Shown: piece after piece, positions 24,221 to 33,720 of the stretch
Position numbering within the stretch: the first letter of the stretch is position 1
How the letters are laid out: each line of letters opens with the position of its first letter
Origin: DASPGQ01 sp035457705
GTDB taxonomy: Bacteria; Acidobacteriota; Vicinamibacteria; Marinacidobacterales; SMYC01
Direction of reading: 5' to 3'
Length of the DNA: 64,000 nucleotides
Assembly (NCBI GenBank): GCA_035457705.1
Contig: DATIBD010000013.1
Span: 1-64,000 of the forward strand
Translations under genes and position numbers: made by a program
Notes under the pieces: generated by a model
Databases searched by the model: none
Told to the model about the DNA's origin: nothing
What the model saw: the letters and a program-made list of their open reading frames with translations, nothing else

Positions 24221-27200
24221 TCACCGGCTGGCGCTCCCCCCGGTCGGGTGAGCGGGCGCTTCGTCCCACCACCAAAGAGGTTGGAGCTTCTTCGGTGTCG
24301 GCCAGATTCGATCGAGGGTTGCGCCTTCGAAGAGCTCTCCGTTCTTCATGACCAGGCGAACGCTGTTCGAGTTGCGGATGTCTTCGAGCGGGTTCTTGTC
24401 GAGAACAACGAGATCGGCGAGCTTGCCGGGCTCGATGCTTCCGATGTCGTCGGCGAGCCCGATGATCTCGGCGCCGTGCAGCGTCGCCGCCCTGAGAGTT
24501 TCGAGAGGGGAGAGCCCTCCGCTCGAGAGCGACCAGAGCTCCCAGTGATACCCGAGACCCTGGAGCTGCCCGTGGCTTCCCACACCGACCCGACCCCCGG
24601 CGCGGACGATTTTCGCCGCCGACTCCGCAATTTTCGGAAAGACGTGTTCTTCCTTGCGAAACCAGGGCCGCCTCTGGGTGTGGTCGTCGATCAAGTTGTG
24701 GGGAAGAAATCGATTGAGCTTCTCGTCTCCGTGCACGTCGAGAGACGTGTAGTAGTAGTTCTCCGCCCAGGGACCCCCGTAAGCCACGAGAAGCGTGGGC
24801 GTATAGCTGATGCCGGCCTGGGCGAAGAGCTCGACGACGTCCTTGTAGAGAGGCACGATGGGAAGGCTGTGCTCGTTGCCGCTGAACCCGTCGAGAGCGT
24901 GGGTGATGTCGAGCTTGAGATCGAGGGCCCCTTCGGTGGTCGGCATCATCTCCAGCTCTTTCGCCGCTTGGACAACGAGCTGGCGCTGGCGCCGGTTCCC
25001 CACGATGTAGGACTTGAGGTTCCGCGTTCGGTAGTAATCTCGATAGCGGCTGAGAACGCTTCGAGCCTGCTCGATCTTCTCGAAACGGTTGTCGGAGAAG
25101 ATGCCGGGTCCGGTCGAGTAGGCCCTTGGTCCGAGAATGACCCCAGCGTCCGCGAGATCTTGATAGGCGAACATGTCGTTGGTCATCGTCTGTACGTCGA
25201 GGCCGGCCGTGACCCCGTAGGCAAGGTTGGCGAGAAAACTCCAGTTCTGAACGTCGAGAACGCCGCGACGAATCTCGAACCAGTGCGCATGAGTGTCGAC
25301 GAAGCCGGGGACGATGGTCGCTCCGCTGAGGTCCATGACGCGCGCCCCTTCGGGAGGGTTGCCGAGAGGACCAACGGAAACGATGCGGTTTCCCGAGACG
25401 ACGATGTCGGCGTTCTCGAGCACCCCGTCCTCCCGCATGGTGATCACGCGGGCGCCGCGAAGGACCACGGTCCCGCTGGGCACCGGTCGTTCCCGCTCGA
25501 TGACGACCTCTATCTTCTCGATTCGAGCCTCCGACTCGGCCGGAACGAAGGGCGCATCCTCCTCGGGGGGCGTGAAGCTCACGCTCTCGAGGGGCCGGGT
25601 GAAAAAGCTGGAGCCGATGGCCCAGGTGATCGTCTTTCCGTCATCGGCCCATCCGAAGTAGTCGGCGCCCACGTCGGTCAGCTTTTTCACGGGAACACTA
25701 GGCTTGGTGATATCGACCGCCAGCGCCTCTGCACCGACCTCAGTAACGGCGACGAGATACAGCTGGTTGGCGACGTGCACCAGGGCCCATCGTCCGTCGG
25801 GGCTCATGCGCGCGTCGTCGGCTCCGACGGGCTCCTCGGCGAAGTAGATACCCGGGCCGGTTACTTTGAGGTGCTCACGACGGTCGGACCCGTCGAAACG
25901 AATCGAAACCAGCCCGTGCTCACCCGAGGTGAAGGGATCCGCGGAAAGGTAGAGGAAGACGCGGTCGGGATTGTGGGTGAAATGCGGTTTTCCGAGTCCG
26001 CGCGCCGGAAGCACGAGGCTCGCCTCGCCGCCGGTCGAGGGCAGCCACACCAGATCCATCCCCGGTGGTTTATCGAAGTCCTCCGGGCGCGAAAAGCGGT
26101 CGTAGGCGCTCGCCCGAAGGGCGACGATTCGGTCCCCACCAGGAGAGAAGACGGGATCGGAGTAGAACGCCGGCGATGTCGTGAGCCTCTGGGGAGGGCC
26201 TCCGTCAGCGCTCACTTTCCAAACGTGCCCTTCTCCTCCGGACCAGGTCACATACGCGATCGTCGACCCATCTGGGGCCCACGCCGGTTGAAAGGCGGGT
26301 GCGCTTTCTTCCGATATCGCCTGCGGCATTCCCGAGGGCAGCTCCATGACGTAAACGCGGGTGAGAGAGGAAAACGCGAGCCGCGTTCCATCGGGCGAAA
26401 CCGACGGGTCCTGAATCAGCCGGGAACGGAGAGGACCCTCTTCGACGCGACGAGGGAAACGAAGGCGCGGACCGAGGTCCTGGGCGACCTTGGCGGTGAA
26501 GGGAACGGGCGTCGAACGTCCCGTTCGAATGTCCACGCGATGGATGCGCCCCCCGTAGCTGAGGACGAGAGCGGTGCCGTCGGGAGTAAACGCGTAGCCG
26601 GGGAGAAGATCCCGGGTGAAGGCCGACTCCTGGTCGTCGCGCTGAACGGGATAAATGAGCCAACGATCTTCACCGCCCTCGAGATCGCGAATCCTGAGCC
26701 CCGTCTCGCCGTCGAAGCGCGTTCCATAAACGAGCTTCTTGCCGTCGGGAGAGAGCGCGGGCCTCACGCCGCTTCCCTGGGCCTGCGTCAGGATGTCCTC
26801 GACCCCCGTGGACAGATCGCGTCGAGCGATTTGCCAGAGGGGGAACGTGGCGTTGTACTGAAAGCTTCCCTGCCTTCGGCCGTAATACAGGTAGCGACCG
26901 TCGGGAGAGGCGACCGCGCCCAGGGCGTTGTGCCTCTGGTTTCTCGGCGTTTTCGGCTCGGGTTTCGCCTTCGTGATCTGAACCCCCGCACCTCCCGCAA
27001 GGTGATACATCCAGAGCTCGTACGTCGACTGTCCCCAGTTGGTGCGAGAAGCAATGACGTAGTTTCCGTCCGCCGACCAGCTCGGCGAGGCGAACTCGGC
27101 GTCCTCGTCCTGGGAGAGCTTCTTGGGCTCGGTCCCGTCCGATCTCATGATCCATACGTTTTCCGCTCCGTCGCGATCCGAAAGAAAGGCAATTTTTTCA

Positions 27201-27484
27201 CCGTCGGGAGAAAAGCGAGGCTGGCTGTCGAACGCGAGACCGCTCGTGATGGGTCGTGCTTCACCGCCCGAGATGGGGACGAGATAGAGATCGCCCAGGA
27301 TCTCGAGCACCAGCTGCTCTCCGTCGGGAGAGACGTCGAGGGAGAGCCACGTCGCCTCGTCGGTCACGAACTCGATATGGCGCGTGGGCTCGAGAGGGAG
27401 CTTCTTGTCGTCTTCAGGCTTTTTGGTTTGAGCGAGGCCGGGAACCGAAAGGGTGAGGATCATGGCGGCAAGCGGGGACTTCAT
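24221..27484 (-). CDS. Secreted PD40 beta-propeller fused to an amidohydrolase
   Basis: A 1087-residue exported protein (signal LAAMILTLSVPGLA). Residues about 30-660 contain many PD40/TolB-like blades of the form LSPDGxxLAF, like the propellers of prolyl oligopeptidases and Tricorn. From about 690 an amidohydrolase domain begins (VVLRGARVITM), with the metal-binding GFVDTHAHW motif and the C-terminal composite sheet (DIGSIEPGKLADLVVLDKNPL). The architecture is common in acidobacteria and Bacteroidetes and is thought to process peptides or related amides; the substrate is unknown. ATG 27484 is chosen because AGGAGG lies 11 bases upstream and it places the signal peptide at the N-terminus. Confidence 0.88.
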   Translation of the reverse strand: MKSPLAAMILTLSVPGLAQTKKPEDDKKLPLEPTRHIEFVTDEATWLSLDVSPDGEQLVLEILGDLYLVPISGGEARPITSGLAFDSQPRFSPDGEKIAFLSDRDGAENVWIMRSDGTEPKKLSQDEDAEFASPSWSADGNYVIASRTNWGQSTYELWMYHLAGGAGVQITKAKPEPKTPRNQRHNALGAVASPDGRYLYYGRRQGSFQYNATFPLWQIARRDLSTGVEDILTQAQGSGVRPALSPDGKKLVYGTRFDGETGLRIRDLEGGEDRWLIYPVQRDDQESAFTRDLLPGYAFTPDGTALVLSYGGRIHRVDIRTGRSTPVPFTAKVAQDLGPRLRFPRRVEEGPLRSRLIQDPSVSPDGTRLAFSSLTRVYVMELPSGMPQAISEESAPAFQPAWAPDGSTIAYVTWSGGEGHVWKVSADGGPPQRLTTSPAFYSDPVFSPGGDRIVALRASAYDRFSRPEDFDKPPGMDLVWLPSTGGEASLVLPARGLGKPHFTHNPDRVFLYLSADPFTSGEHGLVSIRFDGSDRREHLKVTGPGIYFAEEPVGADDARMSPDGRWALVHVANQLYLVAVTEVGAEALAVDITKPSVPVKKLTDVGADYFGWADDGKTITWAIGSSFFTRPLESVSFTPPEEDAPFVPAESEARIEKIEVVIERERPVPSGTVVLRGARVITMREDGVLENADIVVSGNRIVSVGPLGNPPEGARVMDLSGATIVPGFVDTHAHWFEIRRGVLDVQNWSFLANLAYGVTAGLDVQTMTNDMFAYQDLADAGVILGPRAYSTGPGIFSDNRFEKIEQARSVLSRYRDYYRTRNLKSYIVGNRRQRQLVVQAAKELEMMPTTEGALDLKLDITHALDGFSGNEHSLPIVPLYKDVVELFAQAGISYTPTLLVAYGGPWAENYYYTSLDVHGDEKLNRFLPHNLIDDHTQRRPWFRKEEHVFPKIAESAAKIVRAGGRVGVGSHGQLQGLGYHWELWSLSSGGLSPLETLRAATLHGAEIIGLADDIGSIEPGKLADLVVLDKNPLEDIRNSNSVRLVMKNGELFEGATLDRIWPTPKKLQPLWWWDEAPAHPTGGSASR

Positions 27485-27665
27485 TCCGGTCGAAACCTCC
27501 TGCATTCGAGTGCCCCTAAGATATCCTGCCGGGCTTTCAACCACCAGATTCACTGCTCTTCGGAGACCAACGAGCGGGAGCCGAGGCGGCTCGATGCGGA
27601 GGAGTCCGAGAGCGTGTCGGTCCAGCGTGGCAGCCGCCGGTGGAACGTTTACGACCGGGCCACCG

Positions 27666-30320
27666 TCACGGCGGCGGGAAGTTCAACGTGCACTCCGGAT
27701 CCAGCTCAATCGAGAGGCTCGCTCCGGATCTCACGGAAAAACCGTTACGAAGAACGACGATGTGGCCCGCCCGAAGCAAGACCGACGCCGGCGCCAGGAT
27801 CGTGAAATTGGGCCCTGCGGTGATGGAATTGCAAGCCACATAGTAGCGGTTGTCGTTCACCGTGACGTTCGTTAGAACGAGATCCGGCAGAAGGTAGTCC
27901 ACACGAAGCAGAGGCGCTCCGTCGGGGTCGCCATCAACGGACATAGCCGTACGCGTTCCCGAGCCGGTAACGATCAGCGCGAGGGCGTTGCCGTTCGACC
28001 AACCGGAACGATTGACGATCTCCTGTACGATTGGGGAGATGTCCGGACTGCGCTGGGCGACGGTGGTGCCTCCAATCATCGTCCACGGAAGTGGAGACCA
28101 GCTAACCGCCGCGCCGGTGCGTGGTCTCGCCGAAACATTGCCTGTGGACGACGAAAAGGTCGGAGTATTCGAGGAGCTCACGCCTTCGATGAGGAGGGAC
28201 GACGGTTCGGAGCCCGTCTCATCCGATCGAAACTGGACGAAGGCTCCCGCGATCTTGGCGCCGGGAGGAACGGCCACTCCCCGGAAACGGACTCCCACCG
28301 CGTCGTTGTTCTGAGCGCCCATGTCGAGGTCGCTGCTTTCGAGGTTTACGCTCCCGCCCGCGGTCTCTTCGGCGTCGTCCGAGCTCTGATCCACGGCCAC
28401 TTGCGCCGCCGTCGTGATGCCCGTCCCGGACACGGTAATTACCACGTCGTCGCTGGCCGTTAGCTCGCCGTCGTCCGCCGTGATCCGGAGGACATAGGTT
28501 CCCGCAAAGAAGAACCGCGCGATGGTATCCACGGCGGAAGGGTTGACGAACTGCACCACGCCGGGACCGCTCTGCTGACTCCAGTACGTCGTCAGCGCGG
28601 GGGGGCCGGGTAGGCCGTCATCGACGGCGATCGCGTCGAGGATCGCGTTGAACGGCAACGTGACCTGTTGGTTTGGACCGGCCCAGACGATGGGTGCTTC
28701 GTTGCGCGAAAACGGCGGAAGGGAGAGCTCGTATACCTTCCCGTCGTTCTCCTGTGGATTCGTATCATTGTCGATTCCCCGATCGGCGATGTACAGGCTC
28801 GTCGCCAGCGAATCCACACTGCCGGGTCCGAGAGCCAGCCCGGCCGGCTTGCGCGCGTTCGCGGCCGAGATGTCGATGATCCTCATCAGAGTCCCGCCGG
28901 TGGTCACATGCGCCACGGCGGTTGGCGGTTTGCCCACCACGTACAGCGCGTCGTTGAGGAGATCGTACTCGATCCCCTCGGGATCGGTTATGCCGAAGAT
29001 GGCGGTATCGAAGCTAGTTGCCTGGTCGTCACCCGTCGGAGGCACTCCATCGAATGTCCCGTTGGCGCCCGGAGCCACGCGGTACACCTCGCTGTTCACT
29101 CCATCCGCGATGAAGAGCGCGCCGGTGACCGTGTCGTAGGCCACGCCCTCGGGATCGGCACTCCCAAAAGGAGAAGTTCGAAAAGAAGTGGCGCGATCAT
29201 CCGCCGTTCCATAGAGCGCGTCAGCACCCGGGTTCAGCTCATAAACTCTCGGCGACGTATCGTCGCTGATATAGAGGTGGAGGTTATCGGGATTAAAGGC
29301 GAGTCCTGCCGGCTCGTCCGAGTACGGGAGGGTGGTGAAGGTGCCGCCGAGGTTTCCTTGGAGCGCGAGATCGAACATGTTCGCGCCCTGATAGATCGGC
29401 ATCTCATCCACTTCCCCGTCACTTATCAGGAGTCTTCCCGTCGAGCCGAGGTAAGCGATTCCGGACGGATCCGGGCTGGGCGGAGAGAAACCCGAGGTGT
29501 GGATCGTCCGCACGAGAGTGGCGACGTCGTTGGCGGGTGGAGGTGGTGGGAGCTCGATGAACGACAACTCGAGAACTGCGACCCTTCCTTTGCCAGCATG
29601 GGTACCGGAAAGGTACAGGGACATCTGCGATGGATCGTCGGTCGAGTCGCTGCTCGCGGCAAATGCCAGACTCCGAGTCTCGATCACGCCGAGGGAAGAC
29701 AGGTCCCGATAAGCCAGGACCGCCCCGGTTGGTCCGAGCTCGTAGAGTCGCCTTTCGGTGGCATCAAACGAATGGAGATGTCCGGTCGCGGGATCGAAGG
29801 CCAGTCCTTGGAGGTCGCCGACACGGCCCTCCAGCAAGATTTCCGACACGGAAGCAGCTTCGAGGCTCCCATCATCAGGAACCTCGAGATGCACGATACG
29901 CGACTGGGGGCCGTCGAGCACGTAAAAGTCCCCACTCTCCGGATCGACCGTCAGGCCTCTGGGGGTCTCCACGTTCAGAGCGCTGGCATCGAAGCGTTCG
30001 ACCGTGCCCGGGTCGAGCGAGCCGTCCGGGCGCATCGCTACGCGGAGCCACTGTCGCCTGCTCCCGCTAAGAGCCAACAGGCGATCCCCCTTGCGTTCAA
30101 CGGCTGCGTTGAGAGGATCAAGGCCCTCGACGTCGATGTCCCGTATCCCTTCCGGACCCGACGCGGCAGGCGCGTCGAGCTCTCGCACGAGCCTCAGGTA
30201 GCCAGAACGGCTCTGCGCTTGCACGGCACTGCGCGGTTGGTGAACAAAGGCGAAAACGATCAGAAGGCTCCCCAGGCTCCTGCCGAAGATGCGATATCGT
30301 CCCTGATTCATGCGATTCAC
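27666..30320 (-). CDS. Secreted multi-domain protein: NHL-like propellers, PKD-like domain and C-terminal beta domain
   Basis: An 884-residue exported protein. After a signal-anchor, residues about 50-540 form two NHL/SMP-30-like propellers with repeats such as GLAFDPATGHLHSFD and GVAYDTVTGALFIAD. A PKD/cadherin-like domain (APIVWAGPNQQVTLP to ASDDVVITVSGTG) spans about 550-645. A jelly-roll-like domain with VRFRGVAVPPGAKIAGAFVQF follows. The last 70 residues (ACNSITAGPNFTILAPASVLLRAG and on) resemble C-terminal beta-stack domains found in surface-sorted proteins. It has no catalytic site and is probably an adhesive or cell-surface protein. Its promoter is at 30499-30528. Confidence 0.78.
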   Translation of the reverse strand: MNRMNQGRYRIFGRSLGSLLIVFAFVHQPRSAVQAQSRSGYLRLVRELDAPAASGPEGIRDIDVEGLDPLNAAVERKGDRLLALSGSRRQWLRVAMRPDGSLDPGTVERFDASALNVETPRGLTVDPESGDFYVLDGPQSRIVHLEVPDDGSLEAASVSEILLEGRVGDLQGLAFDPATGHLHSFDATERRLYELGPTGAVLAYRDLSSLGVIETRSLAFAASSDSTDDPSQMSLYLSGTHAGKGRVAVLELSFIELPPPPPANDVATLVRTIHTSGFSPPSPDPSGIAYLGSTGRLLISDGEVDEMPIYQGANMFDLALQGNLGGTFTTLPYSDEPAGLAFNPDNLHLYISDDTSPRVYELNPGADALYGTADDRATSFRTSPFGSADPEGVAYDTVTGALFIADGVNSEVYRVAPGANGTFDGVPPTGDDQATSFDTAIFGITDPEGIEYDLLNDALYVVGKPPTAVAHVTTGGTLMRIIDISAANARKPAGLALGPGSVDSLATSLYIADRGIDNDTNPQENDGKVYELSLPPFSRNEAPIVWAGPNQQVTLPFNAILDAIAVDDGLPGPPALTTYWSQQSGPGVVQFVNPSAVDTIARFFFAGTYVLRITADDGELTASDDVVITVSGTGITTAAQVAVDQSSDDAEETAGGSVNLESSDLDMGAQNNDAVGVRFRGVAVPPGAKIAGAFVQFRSDETGSEPSSLLIEGVSSSNTPTFSSSTGNVSARPRTGAAVSWSPLPWTMIGGTTVAQRSPDISPIVQEIVNRSGWSNGNALALIVTGSGTRTAMSVDGDPDGAPLLRVDYLLPDLVLTNVTVNDNRYYVACNSITAGPNFTILAPASVLLRAGHIVVLRNGFSVRSGASLSIELDPECTLNFPPP

Positions 30321-30668
30321 CGTGACCTACCGATTTGGAGTGGCGAAAGCAGACCGCAACCGGCTAGGCACACACGACCTGTCGCCGGTCAGCTTTCCAT
30401 CCCAAGACGCCCCAAACCACGACGTCTTGCCTATCGGCGAGTATCGGTCACGGGGGGACCTGACACCGACAGCGCAAACAAATCCGAGTCTAAGGCGAAA
30501 TGTACACTCTTTCTGCAAGACATGTCAATGCTTTCGAGGCGTCGAGCGCGTAGCGGATTGCCTCCCGGCCTCCAAGGAAGTACCCTCTCCACGAAATTCG
30601 GCGCGAACGCCGTGTCGTAACCCTGTGTACCGATGTTTGGGACAGCCGGTCCGAGGAGCCAAGTCGCC
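30321..30668. other. Divergent intergenic region
   Basis: This 348-bp region separates the secreted propeller gene (minus) from the D-aminoacylase-like gene (plus). It holds a strong minus-strand promoter (30499-30528). The plus-strand gene has a GAGGAG ribosome binding site at 30653-30658. I see no RNA gene or repeat in the rest. Confidence 0.5.
30499..30528 (-). promoter_or_regulatory. Promoter for the secreted propeller gene
   Basis: On the minus strand TTGACA (30528-30523, perfect) and TACATT (30504-30499, four of six) are separated by 18 bases. Transcription would start near 30492, giving a leader of about 170 nt. Confidence 0.5.
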
Positions 30669-32165
30669 ATGAAACGGTGGGCAGCGATCGCATTCGTCGG
30701 CGTGAGCCTCTCGATCGAGGCGGAGCCGATAGAGGGCCAGACGAGGGATGCCGACATCGTCCTTGCCGGTGGACGCGTCATGGATCCGGAGACGGGACTC
30801 GATGCCCGTCGGAACGTGGGAATTCGCGCGGATCGAATCGCAGAGATCTCACCCGAGCCCTTGTCCGGGAGCATGGTGGTCGACGTCTCCGGCCTCGTGG
30901 TCGCGCCCGGCTTCATCGATCCCCACGCGCACGGCCAGACCAACGAGGCACACCGTTTCCAGGCCCATGACGGGGTGACCACAGCGCTCGAGCTCGAGTC
31001 CGGTCGTCCTTTTCTGCGTGAGTGGCTCGAGACCAAAGAGGGAAAGACGCTCATCAATTACGGCGCCACCATGGCGCAGAGCGCGCTTCGTTGGATGGCG
31101 ATGGAGAAGTATCGAGACGTCGCTCGGGAGGCGCGCAGGATCGTCGAGACCGAGGGCTTCGACGATCCGCGGCTTCGGGAAGTGCTTGGCGAGGGGTTCT
31201 CGGCACGTTACGAATCGCTCACGTCGTCGGAGCTCGAGGCGATGGCTGAAGGACTCTCGGCCGAGCTCGCTGCGGGAGCGCTCGGGATCGGCGTGCCTGT
31301 GGGTTACTACCCGGGTGCGACTCGGGAAGAGATATTCCGCGTTTACGAGCTTGCCGCGGAACTGGAAGTCCCGGTATATACGCACGTGCGCGATCCCAAC
31401 CTGGCTGCCATCCAGGAAGCCATCGCCAATGCCGCCGCGACCGGGGCCTCGGTCCACATCGTGCACCTGAACAGCATGGCGCTAGGACGAATCGGAGTGG
31501 CACTCGACATGGTGCGCTCGGCGCAGCTGCATGGTCTGGACATCACCACCGAGCTCTATCCCTACACGGCCGGCTCCACGAGCCTCGAGTCGACCCTCTT
31601 CGACGAAGGCTGGCAAGAAGTCTGGGGCATCGATTACGGCGACATTCAGTGGGAAGCGACGGGCGAACGGCTGACTTCGGAAACGTTCGAGAAGTACCGC
31701 AAAGAGGGCGGCACGGTCATCATTCACATGATGAAGGAGGAGTGGATCGACCTGGGCTTGAAAGCACCCTTCACCATGATCGGGTCGGATGGAATGCCCT
31801 ACCATCCGAAAGCGCACCCGCGTTCGGCGGGAACCTACGCGCGTGTCCTCGGTCGTTACGTGCGCGAGCGCAAGGCACTCGATCTCATGGAAGCCCTGGC
31901 CAAGATGACCCTGATGCCTGCCCGGCGACTGGAAGGCGTCGCCCCGATGATGCGGACGAAGGGTCGGATTCAAGTCGGGTGCGACGCCGACATCACGGTG
32001 TTCGACCCCGAGACCGTCCTCGACACGGCGACGTTCGAGAGCGGGCTCTCCGAGTCCAAGGGAATCGAGCACGTTCTGGTGAACGGCACATTCGTCGTTC
32101 GGGACGGCGATACTGTGCCGAATGTTTTTCCCGGGCGCGCGGTACTGGGAAAGTATCGCCACTGA
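30669..32165 (+). CDS. N-acyl-D-amino-acid deacylase-like amidohydrolase
   Basis: A 498-residue amidohydrolase. The N-terminus is a signal peptide (AIAFVGVSLSIEAEP). The composite sheet ADIVLAGGRVMDPETG and the metal motif GFIDPHAHGQ identify the amidohydrolase fold. VYTHVRDPN, SVHIVHLNSM and TMIGSDGMPYHPKAHPRSAGTYARVLG match D-aminoacylase/dihydroorotase-like members that remove N-acyl groups from D-amino acids. Periplasmic location is inferred. The amidase gene follows 15 nt later, so the two probably act together on amides or N-acylated amino acids. ATG 30669 is set by GAGGAG ten bases upstream. Confidence 0.85.
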   Translation: MKRWAAIAFVGVSLSIEAEPIEGQTRDADIVLAGGRVMDPETGLDARRNVGIRADRIAEISPEPLSGSMVVDVSGLVVAPGFIDPHAHGQTNEAHRFQAHDGVTTALELESGRPFLREWLETKEGKTLINYGATMAQSALRWMAMEKYRDVAREARRIVETEGFDDPRLREVLGEGFSARYESLTSSELEAMAEGLSAELAAGALGIGVPVGYYPGATREEIFRVYELAAELEVPVYTHVRDPNLAAIQEAIANAAATGASVHIVHLNSMALGRIGVALDMVRSAQLHGLDITTELYPYTAGSTSLESTLFDEGWQEVWGIDYGDIQWEATGERLTSETFEKYRKEGGTVIIHMMKEEWIDLGLKAPFTMIGSDGMPYHPKAHPRSAGTYARVLGRYVRERKALDLMEALAKMTLMPARRLEGVAPMMRTKGRIQVGCDADITVFDPETVLDTATFESGLSESKGIEHVLVNGTFVVRDGDTVPNVFPGRAVLGKYRH

Positions 32166-32180
32166 GCATGGCCTGTACGC

Positions 32181-33692
32181 ATGCCGAATGGGGTTATGAA
32201 AGCCGGGTTACCTATCTCTCGCCGTAATCTTCTTCTTGGAGGTGCGGCTTTGGCGGCGAGCGTCTGCCGGCGCCGCGAGCTGAACCTCACCGAGCTCACC
32301 GCCACCGACGCCGTTAAGGCGATGCGGGAGGGAGAGCTTCGTGCCGAGGATTACGCCTCCGCACTTCTCCAGCGGTGCGAGGCGGGCAAGCATCTCAACG
32401 CCTTCATCACGCTCGAGCCGGAGCACGTTCTCGGAGCGGCACGTGCGGCCGACCGGAAGCGTGATTCCGGAGCCGTGCTCGGACCGCTCCATGGCCTTCC
32501 GATTCCCATCAAGGACAGCGTGAACACGAAGGACTTTCCCACCACCGCGGGAACGTCAGCGCTCAGGAACTTTCGACCCAGAGAAGACGCCCCTATCGTT
32601 CGAACGCTCGTCGAGGCCGGTGCCATCGTGCTCGGAAAGACCAGCATTCACGAGCTCTCGTTCGGCTGGACGAGCAACAATCTCGCGTTCGGGGCAGTGC
32701 GCAATCCCTACGATACGACTCGAATCCCCGGAGGGAGCACCGGGGGAACCGCGGCGGCGGTCGCGGCACGCATGGCGCCTCTGGGCGTGGCGGAGGATAC
32801 CGAAGGGTCGATTCGCGTGCCTGCCGCGCTGTGCGGGATCTGCGGCTTCCGCCCGACGACCGGCCGGTACCCGTCCCAAGGGGTCGTTCCCATCACCCCG
32901 CTCTTTGATCAGGTCGGGCCTCACGCCCGAACGGTGCGGGACTGCATCTTGTTCGACACGGTCGTCACCGGGGAGACCGCTCATCTGGAGGTGGCTAACT
33001 TGGCCGGAGCCCGCCTGGCGCTCGATCGGCGTTACTTCTTCGAGGGGCTCGATCCCGAAGTCGAGCGGCTGACGGAAGAGGCTCTGCGGAGGCTTCGAGA
33101 CGCGGGCGCCGTACTCGTGGAAGCAGAGCTTCCCGATCTCGAACGGTTCGTGCGGACGATCACCGCCCCGGTCGAGTACCACGACGTCGTACCCATGGTG
33201 ACCAAGTACCTGGAAGAATACGACACGGGCGTCTCGTTCGAAGAGCTTCTCGCCATGGCGAGCGACGACATCAAACGGGAGTTCGCGCTCTACGCCATTC
33301 CTGGCGCCGAGCAGGGTACCTCCGAAGAAGCCTACGAGGCCGCGCTCGAGCACCTTCCCGCCCTCCAAGAAACCTACCGCGCCTATTATCGCGAGAACGA
33401 CGTGGCTGCGATCGTGTTCCCCACGACGCTCGTCCCCGCGCCGCTCATCGGCCAGGATGCGGAGGTGGAGATCCGCGGCGAGAGTGTTTCCTTCGTGACG
33501 GCGATCTCACGGAACATCGGACCAGGAAGCACCGCCGGGCTTCCCGGTCTCGTCCTTCCAGCCGGGCTCACGCGAGACGGGCTGCCCGTGGGTCTCGAGC
33601 TCGACGGCCCTGAGGGAAACGACCGAGATCTGCTCGCACTCGGTCTCGCTGTGGAGGCCATTCTCGGTCCTCTTCCCGCGCCAACGCTCTAG
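32181..33692 (+). CDS. Amidase-signature family amidase, Tat-exported
   Basis: A 503-residue amidase-signature enzyme. The Ser-cisSer-Lys triad is present: Lys in PIPIKDSVN, the cis-Ser in PGGSTGGT and the nucleophile Ser in EDTEGSIRVP. GGSTGGT and DTEGS are slightly unusual for GGSSGGS and DTGGS. A twin-arginine signal, SRRNLLLGGAALAAS, predicts export of the folded enzyme. It hydrolyses carboxamides; the substrate is unknown. It lies directly behind the D-aminoacylase-like gene. A second ATG at 32196 would give a shorter signal and is equally possible. Confidence 0.88.
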   Translation: MPNGVMKAGLPISRRNLLLGGAALAASVCRRRELNLTELTATDAVKAMREGELRAEDYASALLQRCEAGKHLNAFITLEPEHVLGAARAADRKRDSGAVLGPLHGLPIPIKDSVNTKDFPTTAGTSALRNFRPREDAPIVRTLVEAGAIVLGKTSIHELSFGWTSNNLAFGAVRNPYDTTRIPGGSTGGTAAAVAARMAPLGVAEDTEGSIRVPAALCGICGFRPTTGRYPSQGVVPITPLFDQVGPHARTVRDCILFDTVVTGETAHLEVANLAGARLALDRRYFFEGLDPEVERLTEEALRRLRDAGAVLVEAELPDLERFVRTITAPVEYHDVVPMVTKYLEEYDTGVSFEELLAMASDDIKREFALYAIPGAEQGTSEEAYEAALEHLPALQETYRAYYRENDVAAIVFPTTLVPAPLIGQDAEVEIRGESVSFVTAISRNIGPGSTAGLPGLVLPAGLTRDGLPVGLELDGPEGNDRDLLALGLAVEAILGPLPAPTL

Positions 33693-33720
33693 CCTCTGGA
33701 TCAAGTCGCTGCGCCGGGGC

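Noticed and set aside
24248..27805. A 1185-codon open frame opposite the PD40-amidohydrolase gene
   Set aside because: It is an antisense shadow caused by the GC-rich codon use of the real gene. The protein has no recognisable domain, no signal and biased composition, while the minus frame has clear propeller and amidohydrolase motifs.
28668..30620. A 650-codon plus-strand frame opposite the secreted propeller gene
   Set aside because: Antisense shadow: no domain, Arg/Gly/Glu-rich composition, and it would run through the minus-strand promoter.
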